Position numbers and translations under genes: made by a program. Shown here piece by piece: positions 56,705 to 64,000 of a stretch of DNA of 64,000 nt; position 1 is the first letter of the stretch; every line of letters begins with the position of its first letter. Below the pieces are notes generated by a model. It saw nothing but the letters and a program-made list of their open reading frames with translations. It was not told the DNA's origin and searched no databases. Source of the DNA: Streptomyces sp. NBC_01549 (GTDB lineage: Bacteria; Actinomycetota; Actinomycetes; Streptomycetales; Streptomycetaceae); the NCBI RefSeq assembly GCF_026339955.1, contig NZ_JAPEPW010000001.1, positions 4,025,001-4,089,000 on the forward strand, read 5' to 3'.

Positions 56705-59011
56705 TCAGAGGGTCTCGGCGACAGGGACGCCGGTGGCGGGCGCGGCGGCGGGCGCGGGCACGGTGGCCAGGGGCGTCACCGGGCGCGCCGCGGCGGCCGA
56801 CGGGACCGGGTGGCGCTGCGTGGGCGGCAGCACCCGCGGCAGCCCGCCGCTCTCGCCCAGCACGACATGGCGTACGACACGCTCGGCGGCGCGCCCGTCC
56901 TCGTTCGGGCAGAACCGCTCGCGGAACGCGGTCCGCAGCTGGGTCGAACGGGAGCCGCGCCAGTGGCCGGTCGCGAAGATGTCGATCAGCTCGTCCTCGC
57001 TGCGCGCGACCGCGCCCGGCGGGAAGGCGCGCAAGTCGAAGTAGGTTCCCCGGGACGCCTGGTACGCCTCCCAGTCGTCCGCGTGGATCACGATCGGCCG
57101 GTCCAGGACCGCGTAGTCGAACATCAGGGACGAGTAGTCGGTGACCAGCGCGTCCGAGGCCAGGCAGAGGTTCTCGATGCTCGGGTGGTCGGAGACGTCG
57201 ATGAGCCGGGCTCCGGAGTGTGCGCTCAGCGCTGCCGCGTACGAGTGGTGGGCGCGGGCCAGCACGACGAACCGGGGGCCGAGCCGGCGCAGGACGCGCT
57301 CCAGGTCGAGGGCCAGGCGCTGGGTGCGGCGGTAGTCGCGGTAGGTCGGCGCGTACAGGAGGGCGACCGTGCCCTCGGGGATGCCGAGGGACTGGCGCAG
57401 CCGGGTGACGTCCGTCGAGGTCGCCCGCTGGAACACGTCGTTGCGGGGGAGGCCGTACTCCAGCGTCGTGTACGAGGCGGGGAAGACGCGCTCCCAGACC
57501 AGGGTGGAGTGGCGGTTGCCGGACAGGCAGTAGTCCCACTTGTCGGCACTGCGCAGCAGCTCGGCGAAGTCGGTGTCGCGGGCGGCCGCCGGGCGGTCCT
57601 GGAGGTCGAGACCCATGTACTTGAGCGGGGTGCCGTGCTGGGTCTGGATCATGATCTGGCCGGGGCGCTTGACCAGCCGGCGGTCGAAGTTGACGTTGTT
57701 GACGAGGTACTTGGAGCGGGCGAGCGCCGTCCAGTACGCGGTCGTACCGGGCCGCAGGCGGCGCGTCGAGGCCGGGATCGTGTGGTGGTGCTCGGGGTGC
57801 GCGATCCACGCCGTACGGATGTGCGGGGCGAGAGCGCGGAACGCGGACTCCAGGGCGCCCGGGTTGCAGCCGTGGCCGCGCCCCCAGTAGCTGGAGAAGA
57901 CGGCACGGTCGGCGCGCAGCGGCAGCCGGAGCTGGACCCGGTAGTGGAACTGGAGGGCGCCGCCGCGGACCTTGCGCAGCAGTCCCTTGACGCGGCGCAG
58001 GGCCTTCTTGTGGGCGCTCGTGGCCAGGGCCAGCAGACGGTACGTGCGGTGGTTGCCGAGCCGGACCAGGGCGTGCCGGAGGCGGGTGCGGGGGCGGACG
58101 GGGGCGCCCGGCGTGCGGTAACGGCGGTAGTGGGTGCGGGCCTTGCGCAGGAACTCGGCGCGGGTGCCGCGCGGCAGCCGGCCCCGCTTGGAGAACACCG
58201 TCGAGAGGTGGTCGACCATGCGGCGGAACAGGACCGGGCGCCAGCGCGCCAGCTCCGGGTGCGCGTCGAGATGCGCGAAGACCCGGTCGTACTGCTCGAA
58301 GATGTCGAAGTGACTGCGGCTGCTGGTGCCGAGGATGTTGCCGCGGCGGCGCTGGCGGTAGTGCACACAGACCCGGTCGAGGGTCGCGATCGTCCGGGCG
58401 GAGATCAGCGCCGGGTAGGTCCAGGGGGTGTCCTCGTAGTAGCCGGGTGGGAAGGCGAGGCCCTCGCGCTCGACGAACTCCCTTCGGTACGCCTTGTTCC
58501 ACACCACCATCAGCACCCTGAGCAGCCCCGGCCGGTCGTCGAGCCGGAAGGGCGCGGGCCCTCGCTCGCTGAGCTGATCCGCGAAGCGGTTGCGGACGAT
58601 GTCCCCGTTCCAGTACGTGCGCGCGTAGTCGTAGACCAGGACGTCCGGTTCGGCGGTGTCCTTCAGCCGGTCGGCGATCGCGCGCAGGGCGTCCGGGGTG
58701 AGGGTGTCGTCGCCGTCCAGGAAGACCAGGTAGTCGCCGGTCGCGTGGTCGAGCCCGGCGTTGCGGGCGCGGCCGAGGCCCACGTTCCGAGGCAGGTGGA
58801 CGGGGCGGACCCGGGAGTCGCGGGCGGCGAACTCGTCGACGATCGCGCCGCAGCCGTCGGGCGAGCAGTCGTCGACGGCGATCAGTTCGAGGTCCGGAAA
58901 GGATTGCCCCAGGACGGATTCGAGGCATTCGTGGAGGTACGCCTGAACCTTGTACGCGGGGACGATGACACTGAACCTGGGCAACGGACATCCATGGGTC
59001 GGCTCGGGCAT
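56705..59011 (-). CDS. GT2 / CDP-glycerol glycerophosphotransferase fusion, paralogue C
   Basis: A 768-residue protein, first of the tandem set. The GT2 domain (about residues 10-240) has LPRFSVIVPAYKVQAYLHEC, VDDCSPDGCG and FLDGDDTL, very close to paralogue A. The TagF-like domain holds TQHGTPLK with His459 and LVTDYSSLMFDYAVLDRPIVIHADD. A Pro/Ala-rich tail of about 45 residues is unique to this copy. I use ATG 59011; by comparison with A and B (both starting MPRFS) a TTG at 58984 is also likely. About 180 bases separate it from paralogue B. Product: transfer of a polyol phosphate and a sugar to a wall-type polymer, by family. Confidence 0.86.
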   Translation of the reverse strand: MPEPTHGCPLPRFSVIVPAYKVQAYLHECLESVLGQSFPDLELIAVDDCSPDGCGAIVDEFAARDSRVRPVHLPRNVGLGRARNAGLDHATGDYLVFLDGDDTLTPDALRAIADRLKDTAEPDVLVYDYARTYWNGDIVRNRFADQLSERGPAPFRLDDRPGLLRVLMVVWNKAYRREFVEREGLAFPPGYYEDTPWTYPALISARTIATLDRVCVHYRQRRRGNILGTSSRSHFDIFEQYDRVFAHLDAHPELARWRPVLFRRMVDHLSTVFSKRGRLPRGTRAEFLRKARTHYRRYRTPGAPVRPRTRLRHALVRLGNHRTYRLLALATSAHKKALRRVKGLLRKVRGGALQFHYRVQLRLPLRADRAVFSSYWGRGHGCNPGALESAFRALAPHIRTAWIAHPEHHHTIPASTRRLRPGTTAYWTALARSKYLVNNVNFDRRLVKRPGQIMIQTQHGTPLKYMGLDLQDRPAAARDTDFAELLRSADKWDYCLSGNRHSTLVWERVFPASYTTLEYGLPRNDVFQRATSTDVTRLRQSLGIPEGTVALLYAPTYRDYRRTQRLALDLERVLRRLGPRFVVLARAHHSYAAALSAHSGARLIDVSDHPSIENLCLASDALVTDYSSLMFDYAVLDRPIVIHADDWEAYQASRGTYFDLRAFPPGAVARSEDELIDIFATGHWRGSRSTQLRTAFRERFCPNEDGRAAERVVRHVVLGESGGLPRVLPPTQRHPVPSAAAARPVTPLATVPAPAAAPATGVPVAETL

Positions 59012-59135
59012 ACTGCCCGGCAACGGCCGAAGGGGTGACTTGGTTACGCCAGATGTGGCATACGGGGGAAACCTCGGGTGAACGCCGAGGGGCGAACCGG
59101 CATCCGGCCCGCCCCTGATGTGGTTGTCCGTCCGG

Positions 59136-60044
59136 CTACTTCACCGCGCCCGCCATCACCCCGGACACGAACTGCCGTTGGAACGCGAAGAACACGGCCA
59201 GCGGGATGACCATCGAGATGAAGGCGCCGGGCGCCAGCACGTCGATGTTGTTGCCGAACTGGCGCACCTGGGTCTGGAGCGCGACCGTGATCGGCTGGCT
59301 GCCCGCGTCGGAGAACACCAGCGCGACCAGCATGTCGTTCCACACCCACAGGAACTGGAAGATGCCGAGCGAGGCGATCGCGGGACCGCCGAGCGGCATC
59401 ACGACCCGCAGGAACAGGCGCAGTTCACCCGCGCCGTCCAGCCGGGCCGCCTCCAGCAGCTCCCGGGGGATCTCCGCGAAGAAGTTCCGCAGCAGGAACA
59501 CCGCGAAGGGCAGGCCGAAGCCCACGTGGAAGAGGATCACCCCGAAGATCGTGCCGAAGATGCCGATCTTGCCGAAGAGTTCGGCGATCGGGATCAGCGC
59601 CACCTGCACGGGCACGACCAGCAGACCGACCACCGCCAGGAACCACCAGTCGCGGCCCGGGAACTCCATCCAGGCGAAGGCATAGCCCGCGAGCGCGCCG
59701 ATGACGACGACGAGGACGGTCGCCGGGACGGTGATCAGCACCGTGTTCCCCAGCGAGCTGGTGATGTCGCCGTTCTCCAGGAGCTTCTGGTAACTGTCCA
59801 CGGTGAGCTGGGACGGCTCGCTGAAGACCTTCCACCAGCCGGACGCGCTCATGTCCTCCGGGGTGCGCAGCGAGGACAGCAGCAGTCCGATCGTCGGCAC
59901 CAGCCAGAACAGGCCGACAAGCAGGAGGAAGACCCGGACGATCCCGCCGCTGACACCGCTCGCGAGCCGGGAGCCGAGCGACTGCCTGGCCTTGACGGCG
60001 GTGACGGGCGCGGTCTTCGTGAGACCGTCGACGTGAGTGGTCAT
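59136..60044 (-). CDS. carbohydrate ABC importer permease (MalG-like)
   Basis: A 302-residue permease with six helices. The EAA-type cytoplasmic loop reads IPRELLEAARLDGAGELRLFLRVVMPLGGP, the site that contacts the ATPase. The N-terminus is cytoplasmic (MTTHVDGLTKTAPV) and TM1 starts near residue 32. It forms a heterodimeric channel with the next permease upstream. The ATG at 60044 overlaps that gene's stop as ATGA. No ATPase gene is in the cluster, so a shared ATPase such as MsiK is expected. Confidence 0.93.
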   Translation of the reverse strand: MTTHVDGLTKTAPVTAVKARQSLGSRLASGVSGGIVRVFLLLVGLFWLVPTIGLLLSSLRTPEDMSASGWWKVFSEPSQLTVDSYQKLLENGDITSSLGNTVLITVPATVLVVVIGALAGYAFAWMEFPGRDWWFLAVVGLLVVPVQVALIPIAELFGKIGIFGTIFGVILFHVGFGLPFAVFLLRNFFAEIPRELLEAARLDGAGELRLFLRVVMPLGGPAIASLGIFQFLWVWNDMLVALVFSDAGSQPITVALQTQVRQFGNNIDVLAPGAFISMVIPLAVFFAFQRQFVSGVMAGAVK

Positions 60045-61381
60045 CGCCGTACCTCCCGCCGCAGACGACGCACGTTGAACCACACCACCGGGATCACGAG
60101 CAGCAGCAGGAACACGGCGATCGCGCTCGCGATGCCCGGCTGGTCCTCGGAGAAGCCCTTCCGGTACAGCTCCAGGGCCAGCACGTTCGCGTCGTCCTGG
60201 GACGAGCCCGGCGGGATGATGAAGACCAGGTCGAAGACCTTCAGCACATTGATCATCAGCGTGACGAGGACGACGGCGAGGACGGGCGCGAGCAGCGGCA
60301 CGGTGACCCTCCGGAACACCTGCCACTCGTTCGCGCCGTCCACCCGTGCCGCTTCGAGGAGTTCACGCGGCACACCCGCGAGCCCCGCCGCGATGAGCAC
60401 CATGGCGAAGCCGGCCCACATCCAGACGTACGCGCCGATCACGGCCGGGGTGACGAGCGACGGGCCGAGCCAGTCGACGCCGTTGTACGGCTCACGGAAG
60501 TTGCCTGCCGGAAGCCGCAGTTGAGCCCCGTCCGCCTTCTGGGAGAGCGTGAAGGTGCCGTCGCCCCGCACCTTCGCCGAATCGACGACCTTACCGCCCT
60601 TCACCGCCTCGATCCTCATCCCCACATAGCCGAGTTCGCCCGGGTCGACCTGGCCGAGCCTGCCGACGCCCTTGCCCCGGGTGAAGTCCTGCCAGGCGGT
60701 GCCGGTGACCTTGCCGGGTTCGGACGGGGCCTGCGCGGCCTTCTTCGCACCGCTCGGCATCTTGTCGGGGGCGACCCCGACGAGGGGAAGGGTGACGGAC
60801 TGCCCGGCGTGCACGGCCTGTCGGGTGATGAACCCGCCCTTCTCCGGCTGGAGCGGCGACTGCCGTCCCGGATGGGCCTTCGGGAACGCGGACGACTCGG
60901 CGAAGGTGTCGTGCACGCCCACCCAGACCGCGTTCGCGACCCCCTTGTCCGGGTCCTGGTCGTACACCAGCCGGAAGATGATCCCCGCCGCGAGCATCGA
61001 GATCGCCATCGGCATGAAGACGACCAGCTTGAACGCCGTGCCCCAGCGGACCCGTTCGGTCAGGACCGCGAAGACGAGACCGAGCGCGGTCGCGACGGTG
61101 GGCGCGAACACGACCCAGATGACGTTGTTCTTGAGGGCGGTGCGGATGCCGTCGTCGGTGAACAGGGCCTTGTAGTTGTCGACTCCGGCGAAACCGTCGC
61201 CGGACTGGTTGAGGAAGCTGCGGATCAGCGAGTACCCGATCGGGTAGACCACGAGCGCACCGAGCAGCACGAGGCAGGGCAGCAGGAACAGTACCGCCGC
61301 GGTCCTGCGGGTGCCGGTCACGCTCTTGCGTGTACGGGCCGGAGGAACCGGTGCGGTTCCTCCGGCCGTTGCCGACGTCAT
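60041..61381 (-). CDS. carbohydrate ABC importer permease with extracytoplasmic insertion (MalF-like)
   Basis: A 446-residue permease, about 140 longer than usual. TM1 lies near residues 27-50 and the next helices at about 85-140. A soluble segment (about residues 150-300) then precedes the remaining helices. That segment ends with GELGYVGMRIEAVKGGKVVDSAKVRGDGTFTLSQ, reminiscent of carboxypeptidase-regulatory-like beta sandwiches and lying outside the membrane like the P2 loop of MalF. The EAA loop is VPRELLEAARVDGANEWQVFRRVTVPLLAP. Overlaps the next gene as ATGA, and follows the substrate-binding protein by seven bases. Confidence 0.9.
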   Translation of the reverse strand: MTSATAGGTAPVPPARTRKSVTGTRRTAAVLFLLPCLVLLGALVVYPIGYSLIRSFLNQSGDGFAGVDNYKALFTDDGIRTALKNNVIWVVFAPTVATALGLVFAVLTERVRWGTAFKLVVFMPMAISMLAAGIIFRLVYDQDPDKGVANAVWVGVHDTFAESSAFPKAHPGRQSPLQPEKGGFITRQAVHAGQSVTLPLVGVAPDKMPSGAKKAAQAPSEPGKVTGTAWQDFTRGKGVGRLGQVDPGELGYVGMRIEAVKGGKVVDSAKVRGDGTFTLSQKADGAQLRLPAGNFREPYNGVDWLGPSLVTPAVIGAYVWMWAGFAMVLIAAGLAGVPRELLEAARVDGANEWQVFRRVTVPLLAPVLAVVLVTLMINVLKVFDLVFIIPPGSSQDDANVLALELYRKGFSEDQPGIASAIAVFLLLLVIPVVWFNVRRLRREVRR

Positions 61382-61388
61382 CGCCGGA

Positions 61389-62825
61389 TCAGCTTCCGCT
61401 GCCGTACGCCGCCGCCGCGTCCTTCTCCAGCGTCGCCTGGGTGCCCGCGACGTCGGTCGGGTTCTTCAGGAAGTCCTGGAGGTCCTTCCACTCACCCTTG
61501 CCGGGCGTGCCGCCGAAGGCCTGCGGGGCCTGGTCGGACATGTCGAAGCGGAAGTCGTCGCCCGACGCGATCAGGGACTTGGCGATCTTCTGCTGCACCG
61601 GGTTCGGGTACGCCGAGTTCGGCACGTTCTTGTTGGGGGAGAGGTAGCCGCCCAGCTTCGCCTGGATCGTCGCCGCGTCCGGGGAGGCCAGGAAGGTGGC
61701 CAGCGCCTGCGCCGCCTTGGAGTCCTTGAGGATGACGGCCGCGTCGCCGCCGGACACCACGGGTGCCGTGCCGCCCACGGCCGGGAACGGGAACACCTTC
61801 GCGTCCGTGCCCACCTGGGCCTTGGTCTCACCGATGTTGACCTGTGCGAAGTCGCCCTCGAAGACCATGCCCGCCTTGGGCTGGTCGCCGCCGGTGAAGG
61901 TCTGGGTCACGGAGCCCGGGAACTCCGTCTGCAGGGCGCCCTTCGCGCCGCCCGCGATGTAGTTCTTCTTGCCCCAGATCCCGGCGAGGGTGGTGAGGGC
62001 CTGCTTGACGGACGGATCCGTCCACTTGATCTTGTGCTGGCTCAGCTCGTCGTACTTCTCCGGGCCCGCCTGGGAGAGATACACGTTCTCGAACCAGTCG
62101 GTGAGCGTCCACCCGTCGGCGCCGCCGACGGAGAACGGGGTGACACCGGAATCGTAGACCGTCTGCGCGGTGGTCAGCAGGTCCTGCCAGGTCCCGGGCT
62201 CCTTCGCGCCCGCGTTCTCGAAGACCTTGGCGTTGTACCAGATCAGCGACTTGTTGGCGGCCTTGTAATACACGCCGTACTGCTTGCCGCCCACCTTGCC
62301 GATGTCCTGCCAGCCCTGCGAGTAGTTCTTGGCGAGCTCGGCCAGGGCCTCGGGGCCCAGGGGCTTGGCCCACTTCTTGTCGACGGCCTGTTTGATGGCG
62401 CCGGGCTGCGGGAGCAGCGCGACGTCCGGCGGCTGGCCGCCCGCGATCTTCGAACCGAGGAAGTTGATGATCGGGTCCTGGGCCGCCACGAAGGTCACCT
62501 TCGCGCCGGTGCGCTTCTCGAACTCCGCGAGGACCTTCTTGAAGTTCTTTTGCTCGTCGCCGGTCCACACGGCGGCGACTTCGAGGCTCGCGCCGTCGAG
62601 CTTGGGGAGAGTCACGGTGTCGCCGCTGCCACTGGGACTGCTCGTACCGCCGTTGTCTTTCTTGTCCTTGCCGCCGCCGCCACACGCGGTGAGGGCGAGG
62701 GCGCCGACGACGAAGACGGCTGCGGCGGCCTGTGCGGCCCTGGGTGACCTGCGGTTCTGTGCGGCTCTGGGTGACCTGTGCGTCGAGTGATTGGGCGACC
62801 TGTGCGTACGAAGAGCTCTGTCCAT
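61389..62825 (-). CDS. carbohydrate ABC transporter substrate-binding lipoprotein
   Basis: A 478-residue family 1 solute-binding protein. A long signal peptide with a basic region (RSPRAAQ repeated) is followed by a hydrophobic stretch and the lipobox LTAC, giving Cys48. The linker is Gly/Ser-rich (GGGGKDKKDNGGTSS). The mature domain has typical blocks (VTFVAAQDPIINFLGSKIAG, GVYYKAANKSLIWYN, GDAAVILKDSKAAQALATFLAS). The ligand is probably a mono- or oligosaccharide. ATG 62825 is used with GGGG upstream; GTG 62828 is possible. First gene of the importer operon; the preceding 238 bases must hold its promoter. Confidence 0.92.
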   Translation of the reverse strand: MDRALRTHRSPNHSTHRSPRAAQNRRSPRAAQAAAAVFVVGALALTACGGGGKDKKDNGGTSSPSGSGDTVTLPKLDGASLEVAAVWTGDEQKNFKKVLAEFEKRTGAKVTFVAAQDPIINFLGSKIAGGQPPDVALLPQPGAIKQAVDKKWAKPLGPEALAELAKNYSQGWQDIGKVGGKQYGVYYKAANKSLIWYNAKVFENAGAKEPGTWQDLLTTAQTVYDSGVTPFSVGGADGWTLTDWFENVYLSQAGPEKYDELSQHKIKWTDPSVKQALTTLAGIWGKKNYIAGGAKGALQTEFPGSVTQTFTGGDQPKAGMVFEGDFAQVNIGETKAQVGTDAKVFPFPAVGGTAPVVSGGDAAVILKDSKAAQALATFLASPDAATIQAKLGGYLSPNKNVPNSAYPNPVQQKIAKSLIASGDDFRFDMSDQAPQAFGGTPGKGEWKDLQDFLKNPTDVAGTQATLEKDAAAAYGSGS

Positions 62826-63063
62826 CACTGCCCCGTTCTCGTTCCTCGTCGAACGTCCGGCGCTGTCCCGTGCGCTCTGGTCTACGCCGGGGCATCGAGG
62901 GCGGCAAGAGCGCGTGCGCTGTCAAGTGGGTGATCGTGACTGGGTCGTGACGTGGGCGGCAGTGCAACGCGGTGCGAACTCTGTGCGGGGGCCGGTGGGG
63001 TGAGGAGACGGCGGTCGGTGGGACTGGGAGAAATGGAAGATACGAACGCCGGGTGATGGCCGG

Positions 63064-63885
63064 TCAGCCGGGCTGGGTGGAGTGGACCGTGCCGTCGAGG
63101 GGGCCGTCGGTGCGGGTGCCCTCGGTGACGGCGGCGTCGGTGAAGGCGCCGTCGGTGAGGACGGGCACGGTCGTACTCGCGTCCACCTCGACCGCGATCG
63201 CCACGTCGTCGGCGAAGCCGCTTCGGGCCAGTTCCAGGGCGGAGGAACAGGCGGCCACGGCGCCGGCCGCGTCAGGGGTCGCGGTGAAGGCGGCCCGTAC
63301 GGCGGCGGCCTCGGGCGACAGCGGTCCGGCAGCGCCCGTCGTCTGGAGCGCGGCGATGACCGCTCCGGCCCCCAGCAAGTCCTCCAGCCCGGGCCGCAGA
63401 CTGCCGTCCGGCCAGCGCTCGCCCGAGGCGATCACGGCGAGTGGCCGTTGCGGTGTTCCATAACCATGGAGGGCCAGCCACCGGCCGACGGCCGACGCGT
63501 TGCGCAGACAGCCCGCGACCACCGCCGATCCGCCCGCCGCCGCGGCGATGGCGGACCCGTTGGGCGAAGGCAGTACGAGCCGGGGGGTGAACGGGGCCCG
63601 CCGGAGCGCGGCGGGGGACAGCGACCAGGGAGAGTCCGGGGTCACCGCCCGCCGTCCGACCGCCAGTTCCGCGGCGTTGCTCCGGGCGAAGGCGGACGCC
63701 GACTCGTCCCGCCAGGCATAGGGGTGGACCCGGGTCCCCGCCTCGACGGCGACGCTCACCGAGGTGGTGAACGACAGCACGTCCACCACGACGAGACACG
63801 CGACACCGGCCGCGAGCCGCTCCGCCCCGGCGGCCCCCCATTCGAACCGGACTCCGTACTCCCGCTGCAGATACCAGTCGCTCAT
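63064..63885 (-). CDS. ComB-like 2-phosphosulfolactate phosphatase family protein
   Basis: A 273-residue protein of the ComB family, Mg-dependent phosphatases of coenzyme M (sulfolactate) biosynthesis in archaea. Seen here: VVVDVLSFTTSVSVAVEAG, LPSPNGSAIAAAAGG, GCLRNASAVGRWL and the AVIASGERWPDGSLRPGLEDLLGAG block with its acidic residues. Streptomyces does not make coenzyme M, so another phosphorylated substrate, possibly an unidentified sulfonate or hydroxy acid, is likely. The C-terminal 40 residues contain TDGAFTDAAVTEG repeats. Start ATG 63885. It stands between a sugar importer and an incomplete gene and has no clear partner. Confidence 0.82.
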   Translation of the reverse strand: MSDWYLQREYGVRFEWGAAGAERLAAGVACLVVVDVLSFTTSVSVAVEAGTRVHPYAWRDESASAFARSNAAELAVGRRAVTPDSPWSLSPAALRRAPFTPRLVLPSPNGSAIAAAAGGSAVVAGCLRNASAVGRWLALHGYGTPQRPLAVIASGERWPDGSLRPGLEDLLGAGAVIAALQTTGAAGPLSPEAAAVRAAFTATPDAAGAVAACSSALELARSGFADDVAIAVEVDASTTVPVLTDGAFTDAAVTEGTRTDGPLDGTVHSTQPG

Positions 63886-63934
63886 GAGGGCGGAGTCTCG
63901 CGCACGCTCGTTCGAAGTGCGCGCACGCCACGTC

Positions 63935-64000
63935 CTACAGCAACGACGGCACCTCCACCGCGGCCACCGACCTCGCCGCCCGCTCCAGCGCGCTGGCCAG
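63935..64000 (-). CDS. C-terminal end of an unidentified protein (gene runs off the window)
   Basis: An open frame of 21 codons plus TAG (stop at 63935-63937) enters from beyond the right edge. The visible C-terminus reads LASALERAARSVAAVEVPSL and ends in Leu. Codon use has the expected G/C third positions, so it is probably a real minus-strand gene. It would precede the ComB-like gene in the same direction by about 50 bases. Too little is visible to name it. Confidence 0.5.
   Translation of the reverse strand: MASALERAARSVAAVEVPSLL

Overview
The window is high-GC actinobacterial chromosome, almost certainly Streptomyces. Supporting signs are the extreme GC bias at third codon positions, frequent GTG starts, ATGA/GTGA stop-start overlaps, the mtrA-mtrB-lpqB block, a long-form hibernation factor, a 1646-residue NAD-glutamate dehydrogenase and GC-rich intergenic hairpin repeats. 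From memory, the order mtnA-mtrAB-lpqB-comF-hpf-secA-gdh and then wall-glycan genes matches the core of the S. coelicolor chromosome; this was not checked by any search.

Layout. 1-2220: the 3' part of a 23S rRNA gene, a 5S rRNA gene and a double-hairpin terminator. 2237-7832 (minus): a five-gene operon (membrane protein, DUF4129, DUF4350, MoxR ATPase, DUF58), most junctions overlapping by a few bases. 7973-13751 (plus): mtnA, then mtrA-mtrB-lpqB, the two-component system and lipoprotein linking envelope, division and development. 13918-25083: mostly housekeeping genes (ComF-type phosphoribosyltransferase, hpf, an orphan LuxR-type response regulator, a YcaQ-like DNA glycosylase, a GNAT acetyltransferase, secA, an Rv3235-like protein, DUF6912, a HAD hydrolase and a DJ-1/PfpI protein). 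25768-30708: the large NAD-glutamate dehydrogenase.

30921-59011 is dominated by cell-envelope polysaccharide genes: a GtrA flippase-like protein, a 975-residue GT2/CDP-glycerol glycerophosphotransferase fusion, a GT4 enzyme, a TagGH-like ABC exporter, galE, a GT2 enzyme, GT87 and GT39 membrane transferases, two more polytopic membrane proteins, and three tandem GT2/CDP-glycerol glycerophosphotransferase fusions. Together they can make donor sugars, polymerise a glycerol-phosphate-type glycan, export it and decorate it: a wall-teichoic-acid-like polymer. Regulatory and stress modules lie among them: two TetR genes, a NarL-type two-component pair, a TetR/SDR divergent pair and an OhrR/Ohr divergent pair.

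59136-62825 (minus) is a sugar ABC importer (lipoprotein plus two permeases) without its own ATPase; one permease carries a large extracytoplasmic insertion. 63064-63885 is a ComB-like 2-phosphosulfolactate phosphatase. The window ends inside another minus-strand gene.

I see no tRNA genes, CRISPR arrays, insertion sequences, prophage or natural-product cluster. The most unusual items are the glycopolymer locus (with a His/Gln swap in one transferase motif), the TetR operator-like repeats at the exporter promoter, the AACAGG repeat array, a duplicated translation start that creates a six-codon upstream ORF, and the permease insertion.
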